This document shows positions 43,063 through 52,464 of a stretch of 64,000 nucleotides of DNA, in pieces. This DNA comes from Bacillus massiliigorillae (GTDB lineage Bacteria; Bacillota; Bacilli; Bacillales; DSM-1321). The notes below the pieces were generated by a model. It made no database searches and was not told the DNA's origin. It was given only the letters and a program-made list of their open reading frames with translations. Positions within the stretch are counted from its first letter, which is position 1. The number at the start of each line of letters is the position of its first letter. The stretch lies in contig NZ_HG428741.1 in NCBI RefSeq assembly GCF_000380245.2, forward strand, positions 747,435-811,434, given 5' to 3'. The position numbers and the translations under genes were made by a program.

Positions 43063-44373
43063 ATGCCGAAACCTGTAGTTGCTATAGTAGGTAGACCAAA
43101 CGTAGGAAAATCTACTATTTTCAATCGAATTGTAGGAGAACGCGTATCGATTGTCGAAGATGTTGCGGGAGTAACTAGAGATCGTATTTATAGTTCGGGA
43201 GAATGGCTTACTCATGAATTTAATATTATTGATACTGGTGGAATTGATTTAGGAGACGAGCCTTTCTTAGAACAAATTCGTCAACAAGCAGAAATTGCTA
43301 TTGATGAAGCAGATGTTATTATTTTTATGACAAATGGTCGTGAGGGTGTAACAGCAGCTGATGAAGAAGTGGCAAAAATTTTGTATCGTTCTAAAAAGCC
43401 TGTTGTGTTAGCGGTAAATAAAGTTGATAATCCTGAAATGCGTGAACAAATTTATGATTTCTATGCACTTGGATTTGGAGAGCCATTCCCAATCTCAGGT
43501 ACTCATGGTCTTGGACTAGGTGACTTACTTGATGAAGCAGCTAAACATTTCCCTACGTTTAATGGTCAAGAGTATGATGAAGGAATCACGAAGTTTTCTT
43601 TAATTGGAAGACCGAATGTAGGAAAATCTTCTTTAGTAAATGCATTATTAGGGAAAGACCGTGTAATTGTTAGTGATGTAGAAGGAACAACTCGAGATGC
43701 AATTGACTCTCCGTATAAATATAATGGACAGGAGTATGTCATCATTGATACTGCTGGTATGAGAAAGAAAGGGAAGGTGTACGAAAGCACTGAGAAATAC
43801 AGTGTATTACGTGCCCTACGTGCTATTGAACGTTCAGACGTTGTTTTAGTTGTTCTAAATGCAGAAGAAGGTATTCGTGAGCAAGATAAGAAAATCGCTG
43901 GATATGCTCATGAGGCAGGACGAGGCGTTATTATTGTTGTAAACAAGTGGGACGCTATTGAAAAAGACGAGAAGACGATGAAAGAATTCGAAACAAATAT
44001 TCGTGAGCACTTCTTATTCTTAGATTATGCACCAATTGTTTTCTTATCAGCACTGACAAAGAAGCGTATTCATTCAGTTATGCCAATCATCGATAAAGTA
44101 AATGAAAATCATGCGTTACGTGTACCAACGAATATATTGAATGAAGTAATTATGGATGCTGTTGCGATGAATCCAACACCAACACATAAAGGTCAACGTG
44201 TAAAAATATTCTATACAACTCAAGTAGCGATTAAACCACCTACATTTGTTGTGTTTGTAAATGATCCTGAACTTCTACATTTCTCATATACAAGGTTCTT
44301 AGAAAATCGTATTCGTGAAGCTTTCGAATTTGAAGGTACTCCTATTAAAATATTTGCACGTCAAAGAAAATAA
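43063..44373 (+). CDS. der: Ribosome-associated GTPase Der (EngA)
   Basis: Essential GTPase for 50S ribosome assembly. 436 residues, exactly the B. subtilis length: two tandem G domains with P-loops GRPNVGKST (about 10-18) and GRPNVGKSS (about 182-190), DTGG and DTAG switch motifs, NKVD and NKWD, and a C-terminal KH-like domain. ATG 43063 with AGGGTGA five bases upstream is chosen; the frame extends 51 bases further without a ribosome site. Confidence 0.97.
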   Translation: MPKPVVAIVGRPNVGKSTIFNRIVGERVSIVEDVAGVTRDRIYSSGEWLTHEFNIIDTGGIDLGDEPFLEQIRQQAEIAIDEADVIIFMTNGREGVTAADEEVAKILYRSKKPVVLAVNKVDNPEMREQIYDFYALGFGEPFPISGTHGLGLGDLLDEAAKHFPTFNGQEYDEGITKFSLIGRPNVGKSSLVNALLGKDRVIVSDVEGTTRDAIDSPYKYNGQEYVIIDTAGMRKKGKVYESTEKYSVLRALRAIERSDVVLVVLNAEEGIREQDKKIAGYAHEAGRGVIIVVNKWDAIEKDEKTMKEFETNIREHFLFLDYAPIVFLSALTKKRIHSVMPIIDKVNENHALRVPTNILNEVIMDAVAMNPTPTHKGQRVKIFYTTQVAIKPPTFVVFVNDPELLHFSYTRFLENRIREAFEFEGTPIKIFARQRK

Positions 44374-44389
44374 GAAGGTAGTGATGAGC

Positions 44390-45433
44390 ATGGAAACACA
44401 GAAAAAGGTCACAGTCGCTGGTGCTGGAAGCTGGGGAACGGCACTTGCTATGGTTCTTGCTGATAATGGTCATAACGTATTTGTGTGGGGTAATAATGAA
44501 AAGCAAATTAACGATATTAATGAAAATCATATGAATTCGACTTATTTGCCTGACATTAAGCTTCCTGAAGCAATTATCGGTACAACTTCACTTGATGAAG
44601 CTTTAGAAGGTGTAGAGACAGTTATTCTAGCAGTACCTACGAAAGCTATTCGAGAAGTAGTCAAGAAGATATGTGCGACTGCGAAACAACCTATTACAAT
44701 TGTGCATGTGAGTAAAGGAATTGAACCAGATACGCTTATGCGCATATCTGAAATGATTGAGCAAGATGGTGATTCTAATATTCTAAAAGACATCGTTGTG
44801 CTATCTGGTCCTAGTCATGCTGAGGAAGTAAGTCTTAGACATCCTACAACTGTTTCTGTTTCATCGAAAAATATGAAAGCGGCTGAGGAGATTCAAGATT
44901 TATTCATCAATCATAATTTCAGAGTATATACAAATCCTGATATTATTGGGGTGGAAATCGGCGCGGCACTAAAGAATATTATCGCTTTAGCTGCAGGTAT
45001 TACAGATGGTCTTGGTTATGGAGACAATGCGAAAGCAGCTCTTCTTACACGTGGTCTAGCAGAAATTGCTCGATTAGGTACAGTAATGGGAGCAAATCCT
45101 TTAACTTTTGCGGGATTAACAGGTATTGGTGACTTAATTGTTACATGTACTAGTGTTCATTCACGTAATTGGCGAGCTGGAAATATGCTAGGTAAAGGGC
45201 AAAAGCTTGAAGATGTGTTAAATAGCATGGGAATGGTCGTAGAAGGCGTTCGCACAACAAAAGCAGCTTATCAGCTGGCAGAGAAGTATAACGTGAAAAT
45301 GCCTATTACTATGGCTTTATACAATGTGTTATTTAATAATCAAGATGTAAGAAGTGCAGTAGATGCTTTGATGTCGAGAGATCGAAAGTCAGAGATGGAC
45401 GATTTAGTCAATATTTTACAAGCTACTAAATAA
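44390..45433 (+). CDS. gpsA: NAD(P)H glycerol-3-phosphate dehydrogenase
   Basis: Makes sn-glycerol-3-phosphate from dihydroxyacetone phosphate for phospholipid synthesis. 347 residues with the N-terminal Rossmann loop GAGSWGTALAMVL, VSKGIEPDTLMRISE, GPSHAEEV and the catalytic lysine in GAALKNIIALAAGITDG. ATG 44390 (or 44384) follows AAGGTAGTG. The frame extends back into der but without a ribosome site. It follows der by 16 bases, as in B. subtilis. Confidence 0.96.
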   Translation: METQKKVTVAGAGSWGTALAMVLADNGHNVFVWGNNEKQINDINENHMNSTYLPDIKLPEAIIGTTSLDEALEGVETVILAVPTKAIREVVKKICATAKQPITIVHVSKGIEPDTLMRISEMIEQDGDSNILKDIVVLSGPSHAEEVSLRHPTTVSVSSKNMKAAEEIQDLFINHNFRVYTNPDIIGVEIGAALKNIIALAAGITDGLGYGDNAKAALLTRGLAEIARLGTVMGANPLTFAGLTGIGDLIVTCTSVHSRNWRAGNMLGKGQKLEDVLNSMGMVVEGVRTTKAAYQLAEKYNVKMPITMALYNVLFNNQDVRSAVDALMSRDRKSEMDDLVNILQATK

Positions 45434-45548
45434 TTCGTGAAAATATTTTTAAAAAATAGGCATTTGATGATACGCGGAGTAAATGTATGCATAAAATGCT
45501 AGGGAAGAAACAAGACCTAAAAACCTATAATGGTAATTTAGTCATTAG

Positions 45549-45590
45549 ACAGAAGAAAGCAATTATTGCCTTCTTCTGTTTTTTTTTTCG
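45549..45590 (+). terminator. Terminator after der-gpsA
   Basis: ACAGAAGAA-GCAAT pairs with ATTGC-TTCTTCTGT, followed by ten T. An ATG-initiated frame running into this hairpin is not regarded as a gene. Confidence 0.9.
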
Positions 45591-45748
45591 AAATAAATAC
45601 TTTCCGTTATTGAAGCTTTTTAACATTTATACAAAAAATTAGCATTTTAATCACTCTTAAAAGAAGGATTGTACTATAATAGAAAAGTACATATATAAAA
45701 GGTGAGAAAGAATACATAAAAAAACAACGATGGGAGAGAAGAGGAGAA

Positions 45749-45949
45749 ATGACACCAGCATTGCAAAAAATGTGGATTTCATTTGCGGCCATGATATTCA
45801 TGACCATTTCGATCGTTTCAATTTATTTTAGTCGTTTTAAGCTCAAGGGGTTTTTTAAAGCAGTAACGACAATTATTGCATTTGTCTTAATGGTATTAGC
45901 CGGTATTATTGTTTTTCTTGTAGTATTGAGTGGACCGACAAATTCATAA
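45749..45949 (+). CDS. yphE: DUF2768 small membrane protein (YphE)
   Basis: 66 residues with two transmembrane helices (about 8-27 and 38-60). It matches the DUF2768/YphE family by size, hydropathy and position between gpsA and yphF. Function unknown. GGAGAGAAGAGGAG before the ATG. It is 15 bases ahead of yphF and probably cotranscribed. Confidence 0.78.
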   Translation: MTPALQKMWISFAAMIFMTISIVSIYFSRFKLKGFFKAVTTIIAFVLMVLAGIIVFLVVLSGPTNS

Positions 45950-45964
45950 ATTGGAGCAGCTAAA

Positions 45965-46687
45965 ATGAGAAAAATACTTCAAATTATTAGTATAATGTTG
46001 ATAGCTTTCATCGTTCTTTCGGGTTGTATGTATCCACAAAGTAAAAGAACAGAAAATAAAATACCTTACGAAGATCAAGTACAACTTGTCCAACAAGCAG
46101 TGGATCAATATCGTAAAGATCAAAATGGATTATTACCGATAAAAACCAATGAAGCAACCGTGCCGATTTATCAAAAATATCCAATTGATTTTACTAAATT
46201 AGTGGGTAAATACATGTCCGATCCTCCAGGAAATGCTTATGAAAGTGGGGGCGTATTTCAATATGTACTGATTGATGTAGAGACGAACCCAACTGTGAAA
46301 ATTTTTGATCTTAGAATGGTTGATTCCATTCAAGAGTATGGTTTACGATTACAAATGTTTAAGGATAAGAATAAATATCCACCGTATAAAGATCAATTAG
46401 ATACATATGTTTTTACTCTGGATTATAAAAAATTAGGCTTTAATCAATTGCCAGTTGTGAACAGTCCGTATTCACAAGCTGAATTAGGGATAATAATGAA
46501 TTCAAAAAGCGAATTGTATATTGACTATACGCCAGACTTAATGAATGCATTAAAAGAAAGCGATCGTAAGTTCAAACCAGGAGACGATATCAGAGTTTTA
46601 TTGACTGAAAATTCAATTTTCGCCCCTGCTTTTTCCCTTCCTTATACGGTTAATGAAAATGATGAACCGGTTTTTATGACAAAATAG
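45965..46687 (+). CDS. yphF: YphF family lipoprotein
   Basis: 240-residue predicted lipoprotein: hydrophobic signal helix then lipobox VLSGC with the modified Cys near residue 21. The mature domain has no recognised catalytic motif. It lies at the YphF position directly upstream of spoIVA. Function unknown. Confidence 0.8.
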   Translation: MRKILQIISIMLIAFIVLSGCMYPQSKRTENKIPYEDQVQLVQQAVDQYRKDQNGLLPIKTNEATVPIYQKYPIDFTKLVGKYMSDPPGNAYESGGVFQYVLIDVETNPTVKIFDLRMVDSIQEYGLRLQMFKDKNKYPPYKDQLDTYVFTLDYKKLGFNQLPVVNSPYSQAELGIIMNSKSELYIDYTPDLMNALKESDRKFKPGDDIRVLLTENSIFAPAFSLPYTVNENDEPVFMTK

Positions 46688-46691
46688 TCAT

Positions 46692-46730
46692 AACCCTTCT
46701 CTTACAAAATATATTGTAGGAGAAGGGTTT
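46692..46730 (+). terminator. Terminator after yphF
   Basis: AACCCTTCTC-TAC pairs with GTA-GAGAAGGGTT, ending TTATTTTTTG. Confidence 0.88.
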
Positions 46731-46878
46731 TATTTTTTGTAATTCTAAGATGAAGAATTTAATCTACCACGGTTCAGCATCTTTATTATGAAAAAATAAG
46801 AAACGTCATTTGAAAATTACGCAAATGCTGAAACTATACACGACTCTCTGAAAGAAAGGAGAAAAAATTATAAAAATA

Positions 46879-46907
46879 GCATATTTTTATCGGACAACAT
46901 CATAAAT
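46879..46907 (+). promoter_or_regulatory. Sigma-E-type promoter of spoIVA
   Basis: GCATATT, 15 bases and CATAAAT resemble the mother-cell sigma-E consensus (KCATATT, then CATACAAT). They lie about 70 bases before the spoIVA start, where sigma-E control is established in B. subtilis. Confidence 0.6.
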
Positions 46908-46974
46908 ATAAGATGTCTTAATTTATACAAATGGATATTATATCCCAAGCACTCTAATATCGGGAGGGAATCTC

Positions 46975-48453
46975 GTGGAAAAAGTAGATATTTTCAAAGA
47001 TATTGCAGAAAGGACTGGCGGTGACATCTATTTAGGTGTGGTGGGGGCGGTTCGAACTGGCAAATCTACATTTATAAAGAAATTTATGGAATTAGTAGTA
47101 CTTCCAAATATGGCTAATGAAGCAGATCGAGCTAGAGCCTTAGATGAACTTCCTCAAAGCGCAGCTGGCAAAACAATTATGACAACTGAGCCGAAATTCG
47201 TACCGAATGCGGCTGCATCTATAAAGGTTGAAGATGGTTTAGAGGTAAATATTCGCCTAGTTGATTGTGTTGGTTATACTGTTCCTGGGGCTAAAGGTTA
47301 TGAAGACGAAAATGGTCCAAGAATGATTAGTACGCCTTGGTATGAAGAACCTATTCCGTTTCATGAAGCGGCAGAGATAGGTACTAGAAAGGTTATTCAG
47401 GATCATTCTACAATCGGAGTTGTGATTACAACAGATGGAACAATAGGGGAAATTCCACGCCGTGATTATCTTGAAGCAGAACAGAGAGTTATTGAAGAAT
47501 TGAAGGAAGTTGGCAAGCCTTTCATTATGATTATAAACTCTGTGCAACCGTATCATCCTGATACAGAAGCATTACGCGTGCAGCTTCAAGAACAATATAA
47601 TATACCTGCGTTATCAATGAGTGTTGAAAGCATGCGTGAAGGGGACGTCATGAATGTACTTAGAGAAGCGCTATATGAATTCCCTGTTCTTGAAGTGAAT
47701 GTAAATTTACCAAGCTGGGTAATGGTATTACGAGAAAATCATTGGTTAAGAGAAAGTTATCAAGATGCAGTTAGAGAAACGGTTAAAGACATTAAGCGTT
47801 TGCGAGATGTGGATCGAGTTGTTCATCAGTTTAAAGATTTTGAATTCATTGAGGATGCAAGCCTAGCTGGTATGGAGATGGGGCAAGGTATTGCTGAAAT
47901 AGATTTATTCGCGCCAGATGAGCTGTACGACTCGATTTTGCAAGAAATTGTTGGAGTTGAAATTAGAGGGAAAGATCATTTATTAGAATTAATGCAAGAT
48001 TTCTCCCATGCGAAAGCCGAGTATGACCAAGTAGCTGATGCCTTAAAAATGGTCAAACAAACAGGATATGGAATAGCTGCTCCATCACTTGCTGACATGA
48101 GTTTAGATGAACCGGAAATCATTCGTCAAGGGCCTAGATTTGGCGTTCGTTTAAAAGCAGTTGCACCGTCTATTCATATGATTAAAGTGGATGTGCAGTC
48201 TGAATTTGCGCCAATTATAGGTACTGAGAAGCAAAGTGAGGAACTAGTCCGCTATTTAATGCAAGATTTTGAGGATAATCCTCTTTCTATATGGAGTTCA
48301 GATATATTCGGTCGTTCTTTAAGTAGCCTAGTTCGTGAAGGAATACAGGCAAAACTATCGCTGATGCCAGAAAATGCAAGATACAAATTGAAAGAAACGT
48401 TAGAAAGAATCATCAATGAAGGATCTGGCGGTTTAATTGCTATTATTTTATAA
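46975..48453 (+). CDS. spoIVA: Stage IV sporulation protein A, coat morphogenetic ATPase
   Basis: 492 residues, the standard length. It polymerises around the forespore to form the coat basement layer. The N-terminal TRAFAC-derived ATPase domain has Walker A GAVRTGKST (about 24-32). A middle domain and the C-terminal domain needed for membrane anchoring through SpoVM follow, ending in the conserved GGLIAIIL. GTG start with GGGAGG upstream. Monocistronic, with a sigma-E-type promoter and its own terminator. Confidence 0.97.
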   Translation: MEKVDIFKDIAERTGGDIYLGVVGAVRTGKSTFIKKFMELVVLPNMANEADRARALDELPQSAAGKTIMTTEPKFVPNAAASIKVEDGLEVNIRLVDCVGYTVPGAKGYEDENGPRMISTPWYEEPIPFHEAAEIGTRKVIQDHSTIGVVITTDGTIGEIPRRDYLEAEQRVIEELKEVGKPFIMIINSVQPYHPDTEALRVQLQEQYNIPALSMSVESMREGDVMNVLREALYEFPVLEVNVNLPSWVMVLRENHWLRESYQDAVRETVKDIKRLRDVDRVVHQFKDFEFIEDASLAGMEMGQGIAEIDLFAPDELYDSILQEIVGVEIRGKDHLLELMQDFSHAKAEYDQVADALKMVKQTGYGIAAPSLADMSLDEPEIIRQGPRFGVRLKAVAPSIHMIKVDVQSEFAPIIGTEKQSEELVRYLMQDFEDNPLSIWSSDIFGRSLSSLVREGIQAKLSLMPENARYKLKETLERIINEGSGGLIAIIL

Positions 48454-48458
48454 AGGTT

Positions 48459-48505
48459 GTACCAAAAGTGATTTTTTTATCACTTTTGGTACGCCTTTTT
48501 TTTTG
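48459..48505 (+). terminator. Terminator after spoIVA
   Basis: GTACCAAAAGTGAT pairs perfectly with ATCACTTTTGGTAC, followed by GCC and ten T. Confidence 0.93.
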
Positions 48506-48916
48506 TCACAAAAATGTAATAGAATAGGGTATATTATGTAAGAAAATTGGACACGATTGCTAATAAACGTTGTAAATTAAAAATATATGTAACAATTCAT
48601 TAAAAGATTACCATTATTTATTGAATTCTCTTGATAACGATAAATGATTATGATAATCTACTTACAGTAAATGAGCTAAGAAGACGCCATTCTGCCGTTT
48701 TACTACAGTGTTTTAGCTTTTGTACATTCGCCATTTCTTTTTTCTTCTTGATTTCTTGCGAAAGATAGAGTAGGATGAAAAAACGGCTTTTGTAATATAG
48801 ATTGTTCAAAAGTTAGAAATAAATCAATTAATCAATACAATTTTCATTAAGCAACATGAGCAAAGAATGATTGAGTATGTTGAAAATGAAATTCCCGTTG
48901 GGAGGAGGTGAATGGC
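48506..48916. other. Intergenic region spoIVA-hbs
   Basis: About 410 noncoding bases containing the hbs promoter region. GATTATGATAATC at 48646-48658 is a perfect 6-1-6 palindrome of unknown role. No RNA gene is recognisable. Confidence 0.4.
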
Positions 48917-49189
48917 ATGAACAAGACAGAACTAATTAATGCAGTTGCAGAAGCTAGTGAACTTTCTAAGAAAGATGCAACTAAAGCTGTTGATGCTGTT
49001 TTTGATACTATTTTAGACGCGTTAAAATCTGGTGATAAAGTACAACTTATCGGATTTGGTAACTTTGAAGTACGTGAACGTGCTGCACGTAAAGGTCGTA
49101 ACCCACAAACTGGGGAAGAGATCGAAATCGCTGCAAGCAAAGTTCCTGCATTCAAACCAGGTAAAGCACTTAAAGACGCAGTTAAATAA
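48917..49189 (+). CDS. hbs: DNA-binding protein HU
   Basis: 90-residue nucleoid protein that bends and compacts DNA as a dimer. It has the classical HU sequence (MNKTELINAVAEAS...) with the IGFGNFEVRERAARKGRNPQTGEEI DNA-binding arm, including the conserved RNPQTG proline tip. ATG 48917 has an exceptionally strong GGAGGAGGTG ribosome site; the GTG at 48908 lies within it. Confidence 0.98.
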   Translation: MNKTELINAVAEASELSKKDATKAVDAVFDTILDALKSGDKVQLIGFGNFEVRERAARKGRNPQTGEEIEIAASKVPAFKPGKALKDAVK

Positions 49190-49281
49190 TTTACATATTA
49201 ACTTAATATGTATGAGTGAAGTAGCTAATATGATTTGAGGTTTTGTACCTCGATTGTAAAGGTGATTTCACTTAGAACGAG

Positions 49282-49315
49282 AAGCCTATCGTTTTATTAA
49301 ACGGTAGGCTTTTTT
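49282..49315 (+). terminator. Terminator after hbs
   Basis: AAGCCTATCGTTT pairs with AAACGGTAGGCTT, followed by TTTT. Confidence 0.9.
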
Positions 49316-49449
49316 GTTGTTTGGTATAGTATGGATTTTGATATATATTGCGATTCTGAGTTTTACTATAGCTATAAGTCTTTCATAAATCGTGTATGTA
49401 TCATTATTATATTTTTAGGAAAAAGAATAAAAGTTTATTAAAACAGAGA

Positions 49450-49463
49450 GAGAACGTTTACAA
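49450..49463 (-). promoter_or_regulatory. cre-like site upstream of the acetate transporter gene
   Basis: On the minus strand TTGTAAACGTTCTC contains TGTAAACGTT and fits the CcpA consensus TGWAARCGYTWWCW at all but one position. It lies 190 bases upstream of the transporter start, consistent with CcpA control of acetate metabolism. Confidence 0.5.
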
Positions 49464-49639
49464 GAAGTAAATTAGTGTAAAAATCAAGGTTTAACCATCT
49501 TATTTTGAAAAAAATTAAAAATTCTAAAAATAGGTAGATTATTGTTGAAATATCTATTAAAATGTTTAAAAGTTGTATGCTATCTAGATTAAAGTACAAA
49601 GGGAAATTGGGGAAAGGTTTTCAAAAAGGGGGAATTTAT

Positions 49640-50188
49640 TTGTTTAATATGGTAAATCCGGAAGCAATCGGTGTTTTTGGTCTAATTGTAACAGTTTTTG
49701 TTTTTGGTCTTGAGCAAATAGGTATCGGGGTAAATAAGAATAGTGATATGACTAAAGTAAGTCGTTCTTTAGCAAATATCGCACTAATCTTTGGTGGTTT
49801 TTGTCAACTATTTACAGCGCTTTCATTATGGTTCTTTGATTTAGGAATCGATCCAGGAACTAGACAATTTTTAGGGATGATTTTTGCTACTTATGGAGCT
49901 TTCTGGGTTGTAGTCGCGATGCATTTTTATAATCCAGGAGATAAAAAAGTTTATGCTCATTTCTTTTTAGCAATCTTCTTATTATCTGCAGCGTATGCAT
50001 ATAAAGCATTTGAGATTGGAAAGGGATGGCCATTAGGTACGGTATTATTATTAATTAATGTTTTAACAATTTTATTACCATTCGCATGGTATGATAAATA
50101 TCCTGCACTTACAAAAGTATGTGGAGTGGTGAATATTTTAATCGCAATATGCTCTATTCCACTTTTAACACACGCATTAGGTTTATAA
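49640..50188 (+). CDS. Acetate uptake transporter, GPR1/FUN34/YaaH family
   Basis: 182-residue membrane protein with six predicted helices. The family signature NPEAIGVFGL occurs just after the start (NPxP-like motif region), with FGLEQIGIG in the first helix. Homologues such as SatP move acetate and succinate with protons. TTG 49640 with GGGGG seven bases upstream is preferred over the frame extension to 49562; ATG 49649 is possible. It is monocistronic and is not part of the B. subtilis order here, so probably a lineage-specific insertion between hbs and folE. Confidence 0.82.
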   Translation: MFNMVNPEAIGVFGLIVTVFVFGLEQIGIGVNKNSDMTKVSRSLANIALIFGGFCQLFTALSLWFFDLGIDPGTRQFLGMIFATYGAFWVVVAMHFYNPGDKKVYAHFFLAIFLLSAAYAYKAFEIGKGWPLGTVLLLINVLTILLPFAWYDKYPALTKVCGVVNILIAICSIPLLTHALGL

Positions 50189-50236
50189 GCGTAAAAATAT
50201 ATCATTAACTAGATAGCGCGACTGTAATTAGGTGAA

Positions 50237-50281
50237 TAAAAAACAACTTATAAAGTCAATTCTTTTATAAGTTGTTTTTTT
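50237..50281 (+). terminator. Terminator after the acetate transporter
   Basis: AAAAAACAACTTATAAA pairs with TTTATAAGTTGTTTTTT. The following 210 bases to folE are AT-rich, with nothing further assignable. Confidence 0.88.
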
Positions 50282-50494
50282 ATTGTATTTTATATATATT
50301 GTTCATTTATTTGTAAATGAAGACAAATAGTTGAAATATTCTATTCTTGTTAATGGAATAAATATGTTAATATAAAAATAATATTTTGACCTCTCCTTGT
50401 TAGAATCGTGTGCGTTATAGTATTAATTCATTTATGAATATTTTAAAATGGGGAGAGTGTAATTTTTGTTTATTAATTCTGGAGGCAAATACAA

Positions 50495-51058
50495 TTGAGT
50501 AAAGTAGATCACGCAAAAATAGAAGAAGCAATTAAGATGATACTCGAAGCAGTGGGAGAGGATCCGAATCGAGAAGGACTTTTAGAAACACCTCAAAGAG
50601 TAGCACGTATGTATGAGGAGATATTTTCAGGATTGCATCAAGATCCAAGAGAATATTTTACGACTGTTTTTGGGGAAGAACATGAAGAACTAGTATTAGT
50701 AAAGGATATTCCATTCCACTCCGTATGTGAGCATCATTTAGTACCTTTTTATGGTAACGCTCATGTTGCATATATCCCGAGAAATGGAAGAGTAACAGGA
50801 TTGAGTAAATTAGCTAGAGCTGTCGAAGCAGTAGCTAAAAGACCTCAACTTCAGGAACGGATTACTTCAACAGTTGCTGATAGTATTCTTGAAATGTTAG
50901 AGCCACATGGTGTTATGGTTGTTGTCGAAGCTGAGCATATGTGTATGACAATGAGAGGCGTTAAAAAGCCAGGTGCTAAAACAATTACATCGGCTGTACG
51001 TGGCATTTTTGCAAGTGATGCAAGAGCGCGTGCTGAAGTGTTATCATTAATTAAATAA
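50495..51058 (+). CDS. folE: GTP cyclohydrolase I
   Basis: Converts GTP to dihydroneopterin triphosphate, the first step of folate synthesis (MtrA in B. subtilis). 187 residues. Zinc and active-site motifs are VCEHHLVPF (C78, H81), GRVTGLSKLAR, ERITSTVADS and AEHMCMTMRG. TTG start with TGGAGG upstream. It is separated from mtrB by 160 bases, wider than the tight mtrA-mtrB pair in B. subtilis. Confidence 0.96.
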   Translation: MSKVDHAKIEEAIKMILEAVGEDPNREGLLETPQRVARMYEEIFSGLHQDPREYFTTVFGEEHEELVLVKDIPFHSVCEHHLVPFYGNAHVAYIPRNGRVTGLSKLARAVEAVAKRPQLQERITSTVADSILEMLEPHGVMVVVEAEHMCMTMRGVKKPGAKTITSAVRGIFASDARARAEVLSLIK

Positions 51059-51217
51059 ATTACATTTACTCATGTATTTCGTTTTTTAGATTGAAAGTGA
51101 AATACATGAGTAATACATAGATAAAGTTTCAGTTTGTAAAGAAGAAAACTTCATTCTTGTAGTGCAGTTGTTGTACAATGGAGTTTAGAGGAATTATAAG
51201 CAGAAGAGGTGACGAAA

Positions 51218-51442
51218 GTGGCGGACAAAAATACGGAATATGTCATTATAAAAGCGAAAGAAGATGGAGTGAATGTCATTGGATTAACGCGTGGGTCAGA
51301 TACGAGATTTCATCATTCTGAAAAGCTTGATAGTGGCGAAGTAATGATTGCTCAATTTACAGAACATACATCAGCGATAAAAGTTCGTGGCAATGCGCAG
51401 ATTTACACACCTTTTGGAGAAATTGAAAGTACGCGTAAATAA
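51218..51442 (+). CDS. mtrB: Trp RNA-binding attenuation protein (TRAP)
   Basis: 74-residue subunit of the 11-mer ring that binds tryptophan and then RNA with repeated (G/U)AG triplets. The family core is intact: VIIKAKEDGVNVIGLTRG, TRFHHSEKLDSGEVMIAQFTEHTSAIKVRG, including the Lys/Arg RNA-contact residues. GTG 51218 has AGAGGTG six bases upstream and gives the usual length; the GTG at 51209 lies inside that box. Its classic target, the trp operon, is not at its usual site in this window. Confidence 0.95.
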   Translation: MADKNTEYVIIKAKEDGVNVIGLTRGSDTRFHHSEKLDSGEVMIAQFTEHTSAIKVRGNAQIYTPFGEIESTRK

Positions 51443-51467
51443 AGCAGGTATCCCCTGCTCTTTTTAT
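51442..51467 (+). terminator. Terminator after mtrB
   Basis: AGCAGG-TATC-CCCTGCT followed by CTTTTTAT, starting at the stop codon. Confidence 0.82.
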
Positions 51468-51641
51468 TGTTTATAGATTAAAGTATGCATGTTTCATGGT
51501 TCGGTTTTTTTATGTTATAATTACATGTACTTTTCAAATGAAATAATTGGGACCTTTTTAAAAAGTCGTTTGGCGTTATATATGTGAGGAATTCACAATA
51601 GATAGGAATAAATACCTTCATGGTAATAAGGGTGATAATCA

Positions 51642-52460
51642 TTGAACAATATTTACAATTATAGTAAACAAATACATAACCATATCATCAGTAAAGCATT
51701 TCATCCTTATCTTCGTCGTTTTCTATACGAACCAGTGATTGAAGAGAAAAAATTATTGCTGCTTATTTTGTTATTACAAGAGCTGGATATTACGGATGAA
51801 GAAAGAGATCAATATATTACGGCGACAATGCTTATTCAAACAGCTTTAGATACGCATGATAATGTGACTCTGTCTTCAGTAGATGGAAATCCTGAAATGC
51901 TAAAAAATCGTCAATTAACAGTATTAGCTGGAGATTACTATAGTGGTTTGTATTATTATATTTTGGCACAATTAGAGAATATTAATTTGATTCGTTCATT
52001 AGCAGAAGGAACGAAAGATATTAATCAACAAAAGATTGTATATCATCAGCATCATTTTACTGATGAAGAAGCATTGCTAAAAACTATTCAGGTAATTGAG
52101 TCATCACTTATTGTGAAAGTAGCGGAGTGCTTCAAGATTACCTCCAATACAAGATTTATTGAACAGTTCTTGTTATTAAATCGTTTACAAACAGAAAAAG
52201 AAAAATTTAAATCAAATCGTTCTTCTTATGTGTATAACATGTTTGCAGAAATTTTATTTTCTAAAGGAGAAACACAACTTTCACAAGTTGAAAGATCTTC
52301 ATTGGTTTCTGTTATAGATGAACATATTAACAAGATTTATCAGGCTTGTGTTGAAGAATTAAATGTGCTTTCATCGACAAAAGCAAGTACATTATCTTTA
52401 TACAAAACAACACTTTTGGAAGATGAGTGGAAAGTAAACTCATTGGCGGAGGAAGGGTAA
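51642..52460 (+). CDS. hepS: Heptaprenyl diphosphate synthase component I
   Basis: 272-residue regulatory subunit that pairs with HepT to make the C35 side chain of menaquinone-7. As in the family it lacks the Asp-rich catalytic motifs. The match rests on the HEPPP_synt_1-type pattern (LLILLLQELDITDEERDQYI, LTVLAGDYYSGLYYYILAQ) and on the menG/hepT neighbours. TTG start with AAGGGTGAT upstream. It leads a hepS-menG-hepT unit with gaps of 4 and about 35 bases. Confidence 0.93.
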   Translation: MNNIYNYSKQIHNHIISKAFHPYLRRFLYEPVIEEKKLLLLILLLQELDITDEERDQYITATMLIQTALDTHDNVTLSSVDGNPEMLKNRQLTVLAGDYYSGLYYYILAQLENINLIRSLAEGTKDINQQKIVYHQHHFTDEEALLKTIQVIESSLIVKVAECFKITSNTRFIEQFLLLNRLQTEKEKFKSNRSSYVYNMFAEILFSKGETQLSQVERSSLVSVIDEHINKIYQACVEELNVLSSTKASTLSLYKTTLLEDEWKVNSLAEEG

Positions 52461-52464
52461 AGTT

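Noticed and set aside
45487..45640. ATG-initiated frame of about 50 codons between gpsA and yphE
   Set aside because: It reads through the strong gpsA terminator and its T-run (giving poly-Phe) and has no convincing ribosome site.
48631..48658. Possible Fur box upstream of hbs (GATAACGATAAATGATTATGATAATC)
   Set aside because: Only partial agreement with the 7-1-7 Fur consensus, and no iron-related gene is adjacent. Only the inner palindrome is noted.
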